NCBI RefSeq assembly: GCF_020850895.1
Contig: NZ_JADZDS010000051.1
Span: 16,472 to 80,471 of the forward strand
Length of the DNA: 64,000 nt
Reading direction: 5' to 3'
From: Thermomonas sp.
Lineage (GTDB): Bacteria; Pseudomonadota; Gammaproteobacteria; Xanthomonadales; Xanthomonadaceae
Both the position numbers and the translations under genes were made by a program. A model generated the notes under the pieces. The model was not told where the DNA came from. It did not search any database and saw only the letters and a program-made list of their open reading frames with translations. The first letter of the stretch is position 1. Every line of letters begins with the position of its first letter. This document shows positions 26,334-36,480 of the stretch, in pieces.

Positions 26334-27722
26334 ATGACCGACCTGTTGCCGCTGCCCGCCCTGCCCGCCAAGCCCACGCCCCGCCCCGGCGCAAGGAAAT
26401 TCTTCATCCAGACCTACGGCTGCCAGATGAACGAGTACGACTCGGCGCGGATGGCCGATCTGCTGGCCGCGCAGGAAGGCATGGAACCGACCACGATCGT
26501 CGAAGAAGCCGACGTGATCCTGGTCAATACCTGCTCGATCCGCGAAAAAGCGCAGGAAAAGGTGTTCAGCCAGCTGGGCCGCTGGAAGCACCTCAAACAG
26601 GGCGAGCGCCCGGTCATCATCGGCGTGGCCGGCTGCGTGGCCTCGCAGGAAGGCGCCGCCATCCTCGACCGCGCGCCCTACGTCGACCTGGTGTTCGGCC
26701 CGCAAACCCTGCACCGGCTGCCGGAGATGCTTCGCGCACGCCGCGAACAGGACGCGCCGCAGGTCGATATCAGTTTCCCGGAAATCGAAAAATTCGACCG
26801 CTTGCCCGAGCCGCGCGCGGAAGGGCCGACCGCCTTCGTGTCGATCATGGAAGGCTGCTCGAAATACTGCTCCTACTGCGTGGTGCCCTACACCCGCGGT
26901 GAGGAAATCAGCCGGCCGTTCGAATCGGTGCTGACCGAGGTGGCCGAACTGGCCGCGCAGGGCGTGCGCGAGGTCAACCTGCTCGGCCAGAACGTCAACG
27001 CCTACCGCGGCCCGCTGGGTGACGATGGCGACACCGCCGATCTGGCCCTGCTGATCCGTGCGATCGCCGAGATCGACGGCATCGGCCGCATCCGCTTCAC
27101 CACCTCGCATCCGCTGGAGTTTTCGGATTCACTGATCGATGCCTACCGCGATGTACCCAAGCTGGCCAATTACCTGCACCTGCCGGTGCAGGCCGGCAGC
27201 GATCGTATCCTCGCGGCGATGAAGCGCGGCTACACCACGCTGGAGTTCAAGCAGAAGATCCGCAAGCTGCGCGCGGTGCGACCCGACATCTCGGTGTCCT
27301 CGGACTTCATCGTCGGCTTCCCCGGCGAGACCGATGCCGATTTCGAGAAGACCATGAAGCTGATCGAAGACATCGGCTTCGACCAGAGCTTCTCCTTCAT
27401 CTATTCGCGCCGTCCCGGCACCCCGGCCGCCGACCTCGAAGACACCATCCCCAGCGCAGACAAACACGCACGCTTGGAACGCCTGCAGAAGCACATCAGC
27501 GCCCACGCGGCGACGATTTCGCAGGCGATGGTGGGCAGCGTGCAGCGCGTGCTGGTGGAAGGCCCCTCGCGCAAGGACGCCAGCGAGTTGACCGGCAAGA
27601 CCGAGAACATGCGCTCGGTCAACTTTGCCGGTCACCCGCGCCTGATCGGCCAGTTCGTCGACGTGCAGATCACCCAGGCGATGCGCAATTCATTGCGTGG
27701 GCGGGTGGTCACGCCAGACTGA
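26334..27722 (+). CDS. miaB: tRNA-2-methylthio-N6-dimethylallyladenosine synthase
   Basis: 462 residues from ATG 26334, chosen because GGAGAA lies 5 nt upstream; an in-frame TTG at 26292 would add 14 residues. Radical-SAM methylthiotransferase acting on A37 of tRNAs. UPF0004 domain with cluster Cys in Y-G-C-Q-M-N, N-T-C-S-I-R and A-G-C-V-A; radical [12 protein letters not shown]-terminal TRAM domain (R-V-L-V-E-G-P-S). Convergent with the amidohydrolase, 2 bp apart. Confidence 0.97.
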   Translation: MTDLLPLPALPAKPTPRPGARKFFIQTYGCQMNEYDSARMADLLAAQEGMEPTTIVEEADVILVNTCSIREKAQEKVFSQLGRWKHLKQGERPVIIGVAGCVASQEGAAILDRAPYVDLVFGPQTLHRLPEMLRARREQDAPQVDISFPEIEKFDRLPEPRAEGPTAFVSIMEGCSKYCSYCVVPYTRGEEISRPFESVLTEVAELAAQGVREVNLLGQNVNAYRGPLGDDGDTADLALLIRAIAEIDGIGRIRFTTSHPLEFSDSLIDAYRDVPKLANYLHLPVQAGSDRILAAMKRGYTTLEFKQKIRKLRAVRPDISVSSDFIVGFPGETDADFEKTMKLIEDIGFDQSFSFIYSRRPGTPAADLEDTIPSADKHARLERLQKHISAHAATISQAMVGSVQRVLVEGPSRKDASELTGKTENMRSVNFAGHPRLIGQFVDVQITQAMRNSLRGRVVTPD

Positions 27723-27724
27723 AC

Positions 27725-29386
27725 TCAACGCGCCTGATACACCGGCTTGCCATCGACATAGGTGGCCTTGACGGTCAAGGTGCGCAACTGCGCCGCAGGC
27801 ACCGCCAACGGGTCCTGCGCAAGCACCACGAAATCGGCGCGCTTGCCGGGGGCGAGGCTGCCGACCTCGTGTTCGGAGAAGCCCGCGTACGCCGCCTCGA
27901 GGGTGAACCCACGCAGCGCTTCGAAGGCGGTCAATTCCTCCTGCGGCATCCAGCCACCGACCGGGCGTCCTTCGGGATCGGCGCGGGTGACGGCGGAATA
28001 CAGGCCCAAGCGCGGATCGACCGATTCGACCGGGAAGTCCGAGCCGAATGCAACGTGCGCGCCGGTGTCGCGCAACTGCCGCCACGCGTAGGCGCCGAGG
28101 ATGCGCTGCGGCCCCAGCCGATCTTCCGCCCAGGGCATGTCGCTGGTGGCATGAGTCGGCTGCATCGAGGCGATCACGTGCATGCGCGCCAGCCGCGGCA
28201 GCACCTGCGGCGACAGGATCTGCGCATGTTCGATCCGCCAGCGGTGGTCGCCATCGACATCGCTGCCCAAGGCCTTGGCGTAGACATCGAGCACGATGCG
28301 GTTGGCACGATCGCCGATCGCGTGGATCGCCACCTGCACGCCGCAGCGATGCGCCTTGTCGGCGGCGATCTGGAGGTCGTCGGGCGAGGTCACCATCAGG
28401 CCCCGGTTGCCCGGGTCATCGCTGTAATCGGCCAGTAGCGCCGCGCCGCGGCTGCCCAAGGCGCCGTCGCCGACCAGCTTGACCGCCCGCATCTGCAGGC
28501 GACCGGAAGGATGCCGGTACAGGCCGTTCGTGCACAGCCAATCCAGCGCGGCGTGGTTGCCATCGGCCATCGCATACACGCGCAGCGGCACCTGCCCGTG
28601 ATCGGCAAGCTGCTGGTAGACGCGCATTTCCTCCAACCGAATGCCGGCGTCATGCACACCGGTGAGGCCATGCGCCACCGCGGCCTGCATGGCGATCGCC
28701 AGTGCATGCTCGGTGGTGGCCGAGCTGATGGCGGGGCGCGCCGCCTCGATCAGATCCATCGCGTTGTCGATGAAGACGCCATTGGCCTGGCCAGAGGCAT
28801 CCCGGCGAATATTGCCGCCGTCCGGCTGCCAACTGCCGCTGAGGTCACGCCGCACCATTCGCATCGCGGCGCTATTCGCCCAGCCGGCATGGCCATCGAC
28901 CCGATACAGCCACACCGGACGATCCGGGAACGCGGCATCGAGGTCGGCAGCGGTCGGAAAGGCCTTGTCCGGCCAATCGTTCTGGTCCCAGCCGCGGCCG
29001 AGCAGCCACTCGCCAGGCTTCAGGTCCCGCGCCTTGGCGCGCAGGCGCGCGAGGATTTCGGCCTTGTCCGCGGTGCCGTCCAGCTCGGCGCTCATCATCG
29101 CCATGCCCAGGCTGGTGACATGGCCATGCGCGTCGATCAGGCCCGGAATGACGGTGGCATCACCCACGTCCAGCCGGGTTGCGCCCGGATAGTGCGCGAG
29201 CAGGGCATCCACCGCGCCCAGTTCGAGGATCTTGCCGCTGGCATCAAAGGCCATCGCCTGCGCCACCGGATGGGAGGTATCCATGGTGTGGATACGATGG
29301 GCGGTCAGAACAGTGGTTTGCGCCAGCGCCGGCAGCCCCGCCATGCACAACAGCAATCCCGCGATCAGCTTGCCGAACCTTGCCAT
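27725..29386 (-). CDS. secreted amidohydrolase family protein (YtcJ-like)
   Basis: 553 residues with a signal peptide (about 1-22, ending LALAQ). Metal-dependent hydrolase barrel: V-I-P-G-L-I-D-A-H-G-H-V near residue 85, V-A-I-H-A-I-G-D, R-I-E-H-A-Q and G-S-D-F-P-V carry the metal and catalytic residues. The C-terminal L-A-P-G-K-R-A-D-F-V-V-L strand closes the composite domain. Family members hydrolyse amides or formamides; the substrate here is not identifiable. Periplasmic location is unusual compared with cytoplasmic relatives. Confidence 0.88.
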   Translation of the reverse strand: MARFGKLIAGLLLCMAGLPALAQTTVLTAHRIHTMDTSHPVAQAMAFDASGKILELGAVDALLAHYPGATRLDVGDATVIPGLIDAHGHVTSLGMAMMSAELDGTADKAEILARLRAKARDLKPGEWLLGRGWDQNDWPDKAFPTAADLDAAFPDRPVWLYRVDGHAGWANSAAMRMVRRDLSGSWQPDGGNIRRDASGQANGVFIDNAMDLIEAARPAISSATTEHALAIAMQAAVAHGLTGVHDAGIRLEEMRVYQQLADHGQVPLRVYAMADGNHAALDWLCTNGLYRHPSGRLQMRAVKLVGDGALGSRGAALLADYSDDPGNRGLMVTSPDDLQIAADKAHRCGVQVAIHAIGDRANRIVLDVYAKALGSDVDGDHRWRIEHAQILSPQVLPRLARMHVIASMQPTHATSDMPWAEDRLGPQRILGAYAWRQLRDTGAHVAFGSDFPVESVDPRLGLYSAVTRADPEGRPVGGWMPQEELTAFEALRGFTLEAAYAGFSEHEVGSLAPGKRADFVVLAQDPLAVPAAQLRTLTVKATYVDGKPVYQAR

Positions 29387-29559
29387 CGTCTATCCCCATC
29401 CTCGCGGTACACATTTGGTCGGGACCACTGTACGTCAGCCCGGACGCTTCCCGAAAGCAGTTCTCGACAAACGATCCTCGAAAGCGAATCCCGAAGGCGG
29501 CAGCGACGTGTGATGGCTGCAACCTGCTAGTCTCGACGCGACGAGCGTGGGGATCGCGC

Positions 29560-32500
29560 ATGCGACGTGTTGGACTGGGCCTCTGCTGGGCAATGCTGGC
29601 GTGGTGCGGGTGCCCATTGCTCGCGATCGCCGGTGCGCCGGCGGCGGCGCCGGTCAAGCCCATACCGACCACCACCCTGGGCCACGTGATCGAGGATGCG
29701 CCACGCGCGTCACTACCCGCCGAATTCCCGGGGCGTGCGTGGCGGGTGTTTTCGGTCAACGACAGCTTGCCGGACAACATGGTCTACGCAATCACGCAGG
29801 ACCCTGCCGGCCTGATCTACGCGGGGCTCGGCAACGGCATTGCGAGCTACGACGGTGGCGGCTGGACGCGCCTGCCCTTGCCTGGCGTCCACGGCGCGCA
29901 TGCGGTGGGCGCGGTGCGGACGACGCCTGATGGCGCGGTCTGGATCGGCGCCGATGGCGACGGCGTGTTCCGCCTGCACGCCGGACGTGTGGTCGCCGTG
30001 CCGGGACTTGCGGGCGATGCCCGTGTGGTCCATCAAATCGCGATCGCCAGTGGCAACAGCGTGTGGGCTGCCACCGGTGGCGGGCTGGCGCATTGCACGG
30101 CACAGCACTGCACGCTCGATGCCGGCTTGCAGGGACGCAAGGTCCTCAGCGTCAGTCCGGGTGGCGGGCCGAACGGGCCTTGCCTGTGGCTGGGCATCGC
30201 CGATGAAGGCTTGCGCCGCTACGACCTGACGGCTGATGGCCGTCTCCTCGACAGCGGTTTCCTGTTTGCGCGCAAGGACGGCCTGCCCAATAGCGTTGTC
30301 GTCACCGTCGTGCAATGGGGCGGCCGCGACGGTCGTGACCTGTGGATCGCCACCGGACGCGGGCTCGCACGATTCGATGGCCGGCGGCTGGTGCGTTACA
30401 CCGCCGCCGTAGGTTTTCCCGGCTCGGTGACGGCGTTGTTGCCGGGCCAAGGCCGTGATCGCGGCCTGCTGTTCGCCGCGCTGAAGCCCGGTGGCTTGGC
30501 GGTGATCCGTGCGGACGGAAGTTGGGGGCTGATCGGACCGGCGCAAGGACTGCCGGACAGTTCCGTGCAGGCGCTCGCCTACACCGGCCAAGGCAGCGGT
30601 GCGCCGTTGCTGTGGGTGGGCACTTCCGAAGGCGGCGTGGCACGTGCCGATCCGGAACGCTGGCAGTTACTTGACGAGCGACGTGACGTGCCCACCCGCG
30701 GCATGGCCGGGCTGGGGCGCGTGCGGTTTCTGGATGGGGTGGAGACCCTGTGGATGGGCTCCGCTGCAGGCACCCGCCGACTCACCAGCGACGGCTGGGA
30801 ACCTGTGCCCGGGCTTCCCGATGGGGTCACGGCGGACATGGTCGATACCTCCGACGGCGCGCTGTGGATGGCGACCCGCGAGGGACTTTGGCGATTGCAG
30901 GGCAAGCGGCGTGAGTTGTTCACCACCGACAACTCGCCCCTGCCCGCCGTCTACGTCCACAAACTCGTGGTCGAGCACCAAGCCACCGGCGATGTGTTGT
31001 GGATTGCTACCAATCACGGTCTGGCGCGCTGGAGTGCCGCCGAAGGATTGCGTCGCGAAGTCGCGCCACCCCTGTTGCCGGCGGGCAGCACGATCACCGC
31101 CATGGCCGTGGCGGGTTTGGGCGATGAAGCCCCAGATTTCTGGATGGCGACGGAGACGCGGCTGCTTCGCCGCCACCACGGGCAGTGGCAAGCAATGGCC
31201 GGCGACTGCTTGCGCGATGCAACCGTGACCACATTGGTCGGGCATCGTGGCCCGCGCGGCGGCGAACTGTGGATCGGCACCAATGGCCCCGTGGTCCGCG
31301 TGCGTTCCGACGGCTGCGAACGGCGCGACGGGCTGTTCCAGGGCGGTGGCATCAGTCAGCTTGCGTTCGACACGCGCGGTCAGGTCTGGCTGTTCGGCGA
31401 AGCTGGCGTCGCCCGCATGGACACCTCGGTCGACACCCGCTTGGCGATGGCGCCCATGGTCCAGCATGGCGGCGAGGATGGCTTGTTTGCGCGCGATTTC
31501 CTGCCCGATCGCGGCGTGGCGATGGATGATCGTGGCCGTCTCTGGGTGGCCAGCACGGCCGCTCTGCAAATGATCGACACGAGCTACACGCCGCCACCGA
31601 TCGACGATGCCCGCCTGCTCTGGCAAAGCGCCAGCGCGGGCGAAAACAGACAGCCGCTGGCCGCCGGCGCGGAACTGCCCGCCGGGACCTCACCTTTGGA
31701 GTTTTCTGCGCGCCTGCTCGCGTTCGGGCGCGAGGGCAGCAACCGCTATCGGGTGCAATTGATCGGCCTGCATGACGCGCCGCTGCCGTGGTCCTCCGAC
31801 AACCGATTCGTGTTCAACCGCCTTGGCGCGGGCGACTATCAAGTGCTGCTTTGGGGACGCGATGCCGAAGGCAAGGTCGTCGGCCCGCTGCGGCTGCCGT
31901 TCCGGATCCTGGCACCGTGGTGGCAACGATCGTGGGCGCTGGCGCTGTGGGCATTGATGCTGGTCGCCAGCGGCCTGCTGCTGGGCTGGTGGCGGAGCCG
32001 TTCGCTGCGCCTGCGGGCACGCGAACTCGCCGATGAAGTCGCCGCACGCACCGGCGAATTGGCCGACGCCAACCGCCAGCTTGAAGCGATGGCGCGCACC
32101 GATACGCTGACCGGCCTGCACAACCGTCGCCACGCCCTCGATGTCCTGCCCAACCTGGTCCACCGCGATGATCGTCGCCGCCACGACGGCGCGGCGGAAC
32201 GGTTGTTGCTGGTGTTGATCGACGTGGACCATTTCAAGCACGTCAATGACAGCCACGGGCATGCCATCGGCGACGTGGTGCTGCAGGAGGTGGCGCAGCG
32301 ACTCCAGGGTGCCTTGCGCACGGGCGACATGCTGGTGCGCTGGGGTGGCGAGGAATTCCTGATCGCCCTCGACGGTTGCGCGCCCGCCCATGCAGCAGGA
32401 CGCGTGCTTGCCTTGCTGGCGGCGACCAGCGATACGCCCGTGGCCATCGATGGCGGCACGCTGCGGATTTCGGTGTCAGCCGGCGTGGCCTGTTACGCAC

Positions 32501-32682
32501 CGCCCGAGGACAACGATCTGCGCCACCTCGATCAGGCCATGCATCAGGCGATCGCGCGCGCGGACGCCGCCCTCTACGAGGCCAAGCGAGGCGGGCGTGA
32601 CCGCGCCGTGCTGGCGACGGACGACGTCGATGACCCGGCGCGCTGGCAGCACCAGCCACGCAAGCGCGTCGAAGTCCGCTGA
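29560..32682 (+). CDS. periplasmic beta-propeller sensor diguanylate cyclase
   Basis: 1,040 residues. Signal peptide or anchor (about 1-26), then about 600 residues of repeated propeller blades (V-W-I-G-A-D-G-D-G-V-F, L-W-I-A-T-G-R-G-L-A-R, L-W-M-A-T-R-E-G-L-W-R), a Y_Y_Y-type domain, one TM helix at about 788-810, a short coiled coil and a GGDEF domain from about 847. The active site is G-G-E-E-F near residue 928 and an RxxD inhibitory site (R-T-G-D) lies five residues before it. It should make c-di-GMP in response to a periplasmic ligand. The upstream open frame (to 29179) is not coding: the ATG at 29560 is followed by the signal peptide. Confidence 0.93.
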   Translation: MRRVGLGLCWAMLAWCGCPLLAIAGAPAAAPVKPIPTTTLGHVIEDAPRASLPAEFPGRAWRVFSVNDSLPDNMVYAITQDPAGLIYAGLGNGIASYDGGGWTRLPLPGVHGAHAVGAVRTTPDGAVWIGADGDGVFRLHAGRVVAVPGLAGDARVVHQIAIASGNSVWAATGGGLAHCTAQHCTLDAGLQGRKVLSVSPGGGPNGPCLWLGIADEGLRRYDLTADGRLLDSGFLFARKDGLPNSVVVTVVQWGGRDGRDLWIATGRGLARFDGRRLVRYTAAVGFPGSVTALLPGQGRDRGLLFAALKPGGLAVIRADGSWGLIGPAQGLPDSSVQALAYTGQGSGAPLLWVGTSEGGVARADPERWQLLDERRDVPTRGMAGLGRVRFLDGVETLWMGSAAGTRRLTSDGWEPVPGLPDGVTADMVDTSDGALWMATREGLWRLQGKRRELFTTDNSPLPAVYVHKLVVEHQATGDVLWIATNHGLARWSAAEGLRREVAPPLLPAGSTITAMAVAGLGDEAPDFWMATETRLLRRHHGQWQAMAGDCLRDATVTTLVGHRGPRGGELWIGTNGPVVRVRSDGCERRDGLFQGGGISQLAFDTRGQVWLFGEAGVARMDTSVDTRLAMAPMVQHGGEDGLFARDFLPDRGVAMDDRGRLWVASTAALQMIDTSYTPPPIDDARLLWQSASAGENRQPLAAGAELPAGTSPLEFSARLLAFGREGSNRYRVQLIGLHDAPLPWSSDNRFVFNRLGAGDYQVLLWGRDAEGKVVGPLRLPFRILAPWWQRSWALALWALMLVASGLLLGWWRSRSLRLRARELADEVAARTGELADANRQLEAMARTDTLTGLHNRRHALDVLPNLVHRDDRRRHDGAAERLLLVLIDVDHFKHVNDSHGHAIGDVVLQEVAQRLQGALRTGDMLVRWGGEEFLIALDGCAPAHAAGRVLALLAATSDTPVAIDGGTLRISVSAGVACYAPPEDNDLRHLDQAMHQAIARADAALYEAKRGGRDRAVLATDDVDDPARWQHQPRKRVEVR

Positions 32683-32697
32683 AGCCGGACGATCCGA

Positions 32698-33780
32698 TCA
32701 ATCCAGCCGCTTGCGGAAGCGCAGGGTCGCGAAGCTCATCATCGCCACGGTGAACACCAGCAGGGCCAGCAGGTCCGACCACATCGATTCCATGTCTGAA
32801 CCGCGCAACATCACCCCGCGAATCAAGCGCATGAAGTGGGTCAAGGGCAAGACTTCGGCGATCCACTGCACGATGATCGGCATGCCGTCGAACGGGAACA
32901 TGAAACCGGACAGCAGGATCGACGGCAGGAACAGGAAAAACGCCATCTGCATGGCCTGAAACTGGGTCTTGGCCAAGGTCGAAATCAGCAGGCCAAGACT
33001 GAGGTTGGCGACCACCAGCAAGGCCGAGACCACGTAGACATCAAACAGGCCGCCGCGGATCGGCACCTGGAACAGCAGCGCGCCCAGCAACAGGACCAGC
33101 GTCACCTGCACCAACCCGGCTGCGATGTACGGCAATACCTTGCCGACCATCAAGGCCGCGCTCGACACCGGTGTGGTGATCAGCAGTTCGAGGTTGCCGC
33201 GCTCGCGTTCGCGCACGATCGACATCGCGGTGAACATCACCATCGTCATCGTCAGGATCACGCCGATCAGTCCCGGCACCACATTGATCGCGGAGATGCG
33301 CGCCGGGTTGTACAGCGGCAACACCGCGATCTGCGTTGCCGGAATTGCCGTACCCCCGTCCAGCGGCATCAGCGCCAGCTGGCGTGCGGCCGCCTGCACG
33401 GACGTGTCGCTGCCATCGACCAGCACTTGCACCGCTTCCCTGCCCTCGGCGCGCCGGCGCTCGAAATCCGCCGGGATGACCACGCCGACCTTGATCGTCC
33501 CCGCGTGCAGCAGCGCTTGCAGGTCCTGCGGCAGCTGGGCGCTGGCCACCGGCCGCACTACACCGGTGGCGAACAGATCCTGCACGAACGTGCGCGAGCC
33601 ACTGGTGTCGGCCATGTCGGCCACCGCCGCCGGCAGGTTGCGCACATCGATGTTGATCGCATAGCCGAACAGCAGCAGTTGCATGGTCGGGATGCCGATC
33701 ATCATCGCCATCGTCATCCGGTCGCGCGCCATCTGCCGCACTTCCTTCCACATCACCGCGAGGACCTGCTGCAGGTTCAT
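32698..33780 (-). CDS. ABC-2 type transporter permease
   Basis: 360 residues from ATG 33778-33780, overlapping the ATPase gene by 4 bp. N-terminal TM, a large periplasmic loop (about 45-170), then five TM helices with R-E-R-E-R-G-N-L-E-L-L at the coupling helix. This matches YbhR/YhhJ-type permeases of drug-efflux ABC systems. Adaptor, ATPase and permease genes are coupled, giving a tripartite pump; a second permease seen in E. coli YbhFSR is absent here. Confidence 0.92.
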   Translation of the reverse strand: MNLQQVLAVMWKEVRQMARDRMTMAMMIGIPTMQLLLFGYAINIDVRNLPAAVADMADTSGSRTFVQDLFATGVVRPVASAQLPQDLQALLHAGTIKVGVVIPADFERRRAEGREAVQVLVDGSDTSVQAAARQLALMPLDGGTAIPATQIAVLPLYNPARISAINVVPGLIGVILTMTMVMFTAMSIVRERERGNLELLITTPVSSAALMVGKVLPYIAAGLVQVTLVLLLGALLFQVPIRGGLFDVYVVSALLVVANLSLGLLISTLAKTQFQAMQMAFFLFLPSILLSGFMFPFDGMPIIVQWIAEVLPLTHFMRLIRGVMLRGSDMESMWSDLLALLVFTVAMMSFATLRFRKRLD

Positions 33781-34727
33781 GCCGCGCGCGCCTCCGCCTG
33801 CCTGTGGGTGGCGGACACGAACACGTCCTCCAGGTTCGGCTCGATATCGCTGACCTCGGCATCGATGGCCTGCACCCGCAGCGCGTCGCGCAGATGGCGT
33901 GCGGGATCGGCAAGACCGGGCGCGCACAGCACGCGCAATTCGTTGCCGATCTGGGCCACGCTGAGGATGCCCTCGATGCCATGCAATGCCAGCTGCGCGC
34001 GGCGCGGCTGCTGCGCCAGCACACCCAGCGTGCGTCCAGACAACCGCGCCGCCAGCGCCGCCGGCGCGCCATCGGCGACCAGGCGGCCACTGTCGAGGAT
34101 GGCGAGCCGGTGGCAGCGTTCGGCCTCGTCCATGTAATGGGTGGAAACCAGGATGGTGGTGCCGGCATCGACGAGGTCGAAGAGTTTTTCCCAGAATGCG
34201 CGGCGCGACTCCGGATCGACCGCGCTGGTCGGCTCGTCGAGGAACAGCAGTTCAGGACCGTGCACCACCGCACCGGCCAAGGCCAGCCGCTGTTTCTGGC
34301 CGCCGCTCATGGTGCCGGCCAATTGCCGCGCACGATCCGCGAGATCGTAGGTCTGCAGCAACTCATCCACCCGCCGCCGGCGTGCGCTACGCGGCAAGCC
34401 CTGCACGGTGGCGAGGAAATCGAGGTTCTCGCGCACGCTGAGGTCTTCGTACAACGAGAACTTCTGGGTCATGTAGCCGATCCGCCGACGCAGCGCCTCC
34501 GCCTGCTTCGGAATGTCGAGGCCGAGGACTTCGATGGTGCCTTCGCTCGGCGTCAACAGGCCGCACAGCATGCGGATGGTGGTGGACTTGCCCGACCCAT
34601 TGGGGCCGAGGAAGCCGTACACGCAGGCGCGCGGCACGGCGAGATCGACGTGATCCACCGCCAGCAGCGCGCCGAAGCGCTTGCTGATGCCGCGGGCACG
34701 GATCGCGATGTCGTCCTCAGCGCGCAT
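33777..34727 (-). CDS. ABC transporter ATP-binding protein
   Basis: 316 residues, one nucleotide-binding domain: Walker A G-P-N-G-S-G-K-S-T-T, signature M-S-G-G-Q-K-Q-R, Walker B L-L-F-L-D-E-P-T and H-loop S-T-H-Y-M-D-E. A C-terminal extension of about 80 residues follows. Single-domain, unlike the fused YbhF. Overlaps the adaptor gene by 11 bp. Confidence 0.95.
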   Translation of the reverse strand: MRAEDDIAIRARGISKRFGALLAVDHVDLAVPRACVYGFLGPNGSGKSTTIRMLCGLLTPSEGTIEVLGLDIPKQAEALRRRIGYMTQKFSLYEDLSVRENLDFLATVQGLPRSARRRRVDELLQTYDLADRARQLAGTMSGGQKQRLALAGAVVHGPELLFLDEPTSAVDPESRRAFWEKLFDLVDAGTTILVSTHYMDEAERCHRLAILDSGRLVADGAPAALAARLSGRTLGVLAQQPRRAQLALHGIEGILSVAQIGNELRVLCAPGLADPARHLRDALRVQAIDAEVSDIEPNLEDVFVSATHRQAEARAA

Positions 34728-35676
34728 GCGCGATGCCCACGAACTCGACCCGCACCGGCAGCCCTGCCGGCAAATCGCCGGGATGATCCAGCACGACCTC
34801 GGCGATGTAGCTCAAGCGCGCGGCGTCATCGCCATTCAGGGCGTAGTACGGGGTGAACACCGGTTCGCTGCGCACCATCCGCACATGCCCTGCGAAGCTT
34901 CCATCGCGGCCATCGACGAACACCTGCGCCGCCATCCCGGGCTTCACGTCCGCGCGCATGCGCTCCGGCACGTACACGCGGGCATGCGGTGCATCGCCGA
35001 CCAAGAGGATGGCCAAGGGCGCACCGATCGGCGCCTGATCACCGAGCTTGTACGGCAGGCTGTCGACACGTCCCGCGCGCGGCGCGGTGATATCGAGCTT
35101 GCCCAGCGTTGCCGACTGCGCCGCAGCCTCTGCTTGCGCGGCAGCGGCGGCGGCTTCGCCCTGCGCGATGTCCTCGCTGCGCGTGCCATGCAGCAATTCG
35201 GCCAGCGCCGCTTGGGCGGCACGCACCTGGCCATCGGCATTGCCGGCGGCGGCACGGGCGCGGTCAACTTCGGCAGCGGCCACCAGCTTGCGTTGGCCGA
35301 GCGGCCGCAGGCGCTCGTAATAGGCCCGCGCATCCACGGCCTGCGCCTGCGCGGAGGCCAGCATCGCCCGTGCCTGCGCGATCTGTTCGCTGCGTGGCCC
35401 GGCGCGCAGTTCCGCCAGCGCCGCGTCGCCCTGCCGCGCCAACGCCCGCGCTGCATCCAGTTGCGCCTGCGTGCGGGTCAGCTCCAGTTGCAACAAGCGC
35501 GTGCCTGCGGCGACCTGCTGGCCTTCGTGCACATCGATGGCAACGATCTTCTCCGCCGCCGGAGCCGGCAAGCTGATCCGATCCCATTCCAGCGTCCCCA
35601 AAACCTGCGGCGACGATTGATTGCACGCGGTCAGCGACAACGCCAGCGCGAAGCCCAGCAGCGCCTTGTTGTTCAT
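34717..35676 (-). CDS. HlyD-family periplasmic adaptor lipoprotein
   Basis: 319 residues; lipobox L-T-A-C near residue 18. Barrel-lipoyl half motifs (I-D-V-H-E-G-Q-Q-V-A-A-G-T-R-L-L-Q-L, then D-I-T-A-P-R-A-G-R-V-D) flank a long Ala/Gln-rich coiled-coil hairpin. Equivalent to YbhG/EmrA-type adaptors, linking the ABC permease to an outer-membrane TolC. No outer-membrane factor is encoded nearby. Overlaps the TetR gene by 4 bp. Confidence 0.92.
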   Translation of the reverse strand: MNNKALLGFALALSLTACNQSSPQVLGTLEWDRISLPAPAAEKIVAIDVHEGQQVAAGTRLLQLELTRTQAQLDAARALARQGDAALAELRAGPRSEQIAQARAMLASAQAQAVDARAYYERLRPLGQRKLVAAAEVDRARAAAGNADGQVRAAQAALAELLHGTRSEDIAQGEAAAAAAQAEAAAQSATLGKLDITAPRAGRVDSLPYKLGDQAPIGAPLAILLVGDAPHARVYVPERMRADVKPGMAAQVFVDGRDGSFAGHVRMVRSEPVFTPYYALNGDDAARLSYIAEVVLDHPGDLPAGLPVRVEFVGIAHAR

Positions 35677-36395
35677 GGTTTGAGCTCCAGTCCGCGATCA
35701 AGCAAGGCCAGGGCGTGCCGGCGCACGTCGTCCATGCCGAGGTCATTGGCTTCGAACATCTGCCGCCAGATCGGCGCACCGGCAGCCGGGAACAGGGTCA
35801 GCCCGATCAGCGTCGGCAACAGCAGGCGCGGGTCGAGATCGGTGTTGAGTCGCCCTTGCGCCTGCGCCGTGGCAAAGCGTTGCGCCAGCATCCGCGCCAG
35901 GTCCGGGGCGATCCGGGTCAGCAGCAGATTGCGCAGTGCGCCGCCTTCGCACAGCACCTCCCGCACCCACAGCTGCGGCCACCACGGATAACGCTTGACC
36001 GCCTCGGTGACACCGAACACGAAAGCAGCCACCACGTCGGCAACATCGTCGCCGGCTGCGGCCACACGCTCGCGCACCTGCAGGAAGGCCGGCATCGCAC
36101 GCGTCTCGATCACCGCCTCCAGCAGTTGCGCCTTGTCGCCGAAGTAGTAATGCGCAAGCGCCGGCGTCACCCCCGATTCGGCGGCGATATCGCGCAAGCT
36201 GGTGGCGGCAATGCCGTTGCGCACGAAGCAGGCAAGTGCACCGTCGAGCAGGCGCTCGCGCTGGTCGGGGGCATCGATCCGTGGACGCCCGGGTGTCCGC
36301 TTGCGTGGCTTGGCTGCGCTCTTTGCCGCCGGCGTGGATGCGGGCTTGGATGCGGCCGCTGCCCGTCCAGTACGAGATTTACGTGAGCTTGTCAT
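35673..36395 (-). CDS. TetR/AcrR family regulator of the ABC efflux operon
   Basis: 240 residues. A basic, Lys/Ala/Pro-rich N-terminal extension of about 37 residues precedes the HTH domain (I-A-A-E-S-G-V-T-P-A-L-A-H-Y-Y-F-G-D-K). The C-terminal part resembles CecR (YbiH)-type regulators. First gene of the efflux operon, so it probably autoregulates through the palindrome at 36403-36426. Confidence 0.92.
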   Translation of the reverse strand: MTSSRKSRTGRAAAASKPASTPAAKSAAKPRKRTPGRPRIDAPDQRERLLDGALACFVRNGIAATSLRDIAAESGVTPALAHYYFGDKAQLLEAVIETRAMPAFLQVRERVAAAGDDVADVVAAFVFGVTEAVKRYPWWPQLWVREVLCEGGALRNLLLTRIAPDLARMLAQRFATAQAQGRLNTDLDPRLLLPTLIGLTLFPAAGAPIWRQMFEANDLGMDDVRRHALALLDRGLELKP

Positions 36396-36402
36396 GCGCT
36401 AA

Positions 36403-36426
36403 ATTTAATTCATTGTTTAATTAAAT
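36403..36426. promoter_or_regulatory. candidate TetR operator
   Basis: Perfect inverted repeat ATTTAATT-8 nt-AATTAAAT placed 8 bp before the TetR start codon. AT-rich in an otherwise GC-rich region, as expected for operator and promoter. Confidence 0.6.
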
Positions 36427-36480
36427 GCAATCATGACGCATGGATGCGGCATTGCCGGACAAACGCGCTACCCTTTCGCG

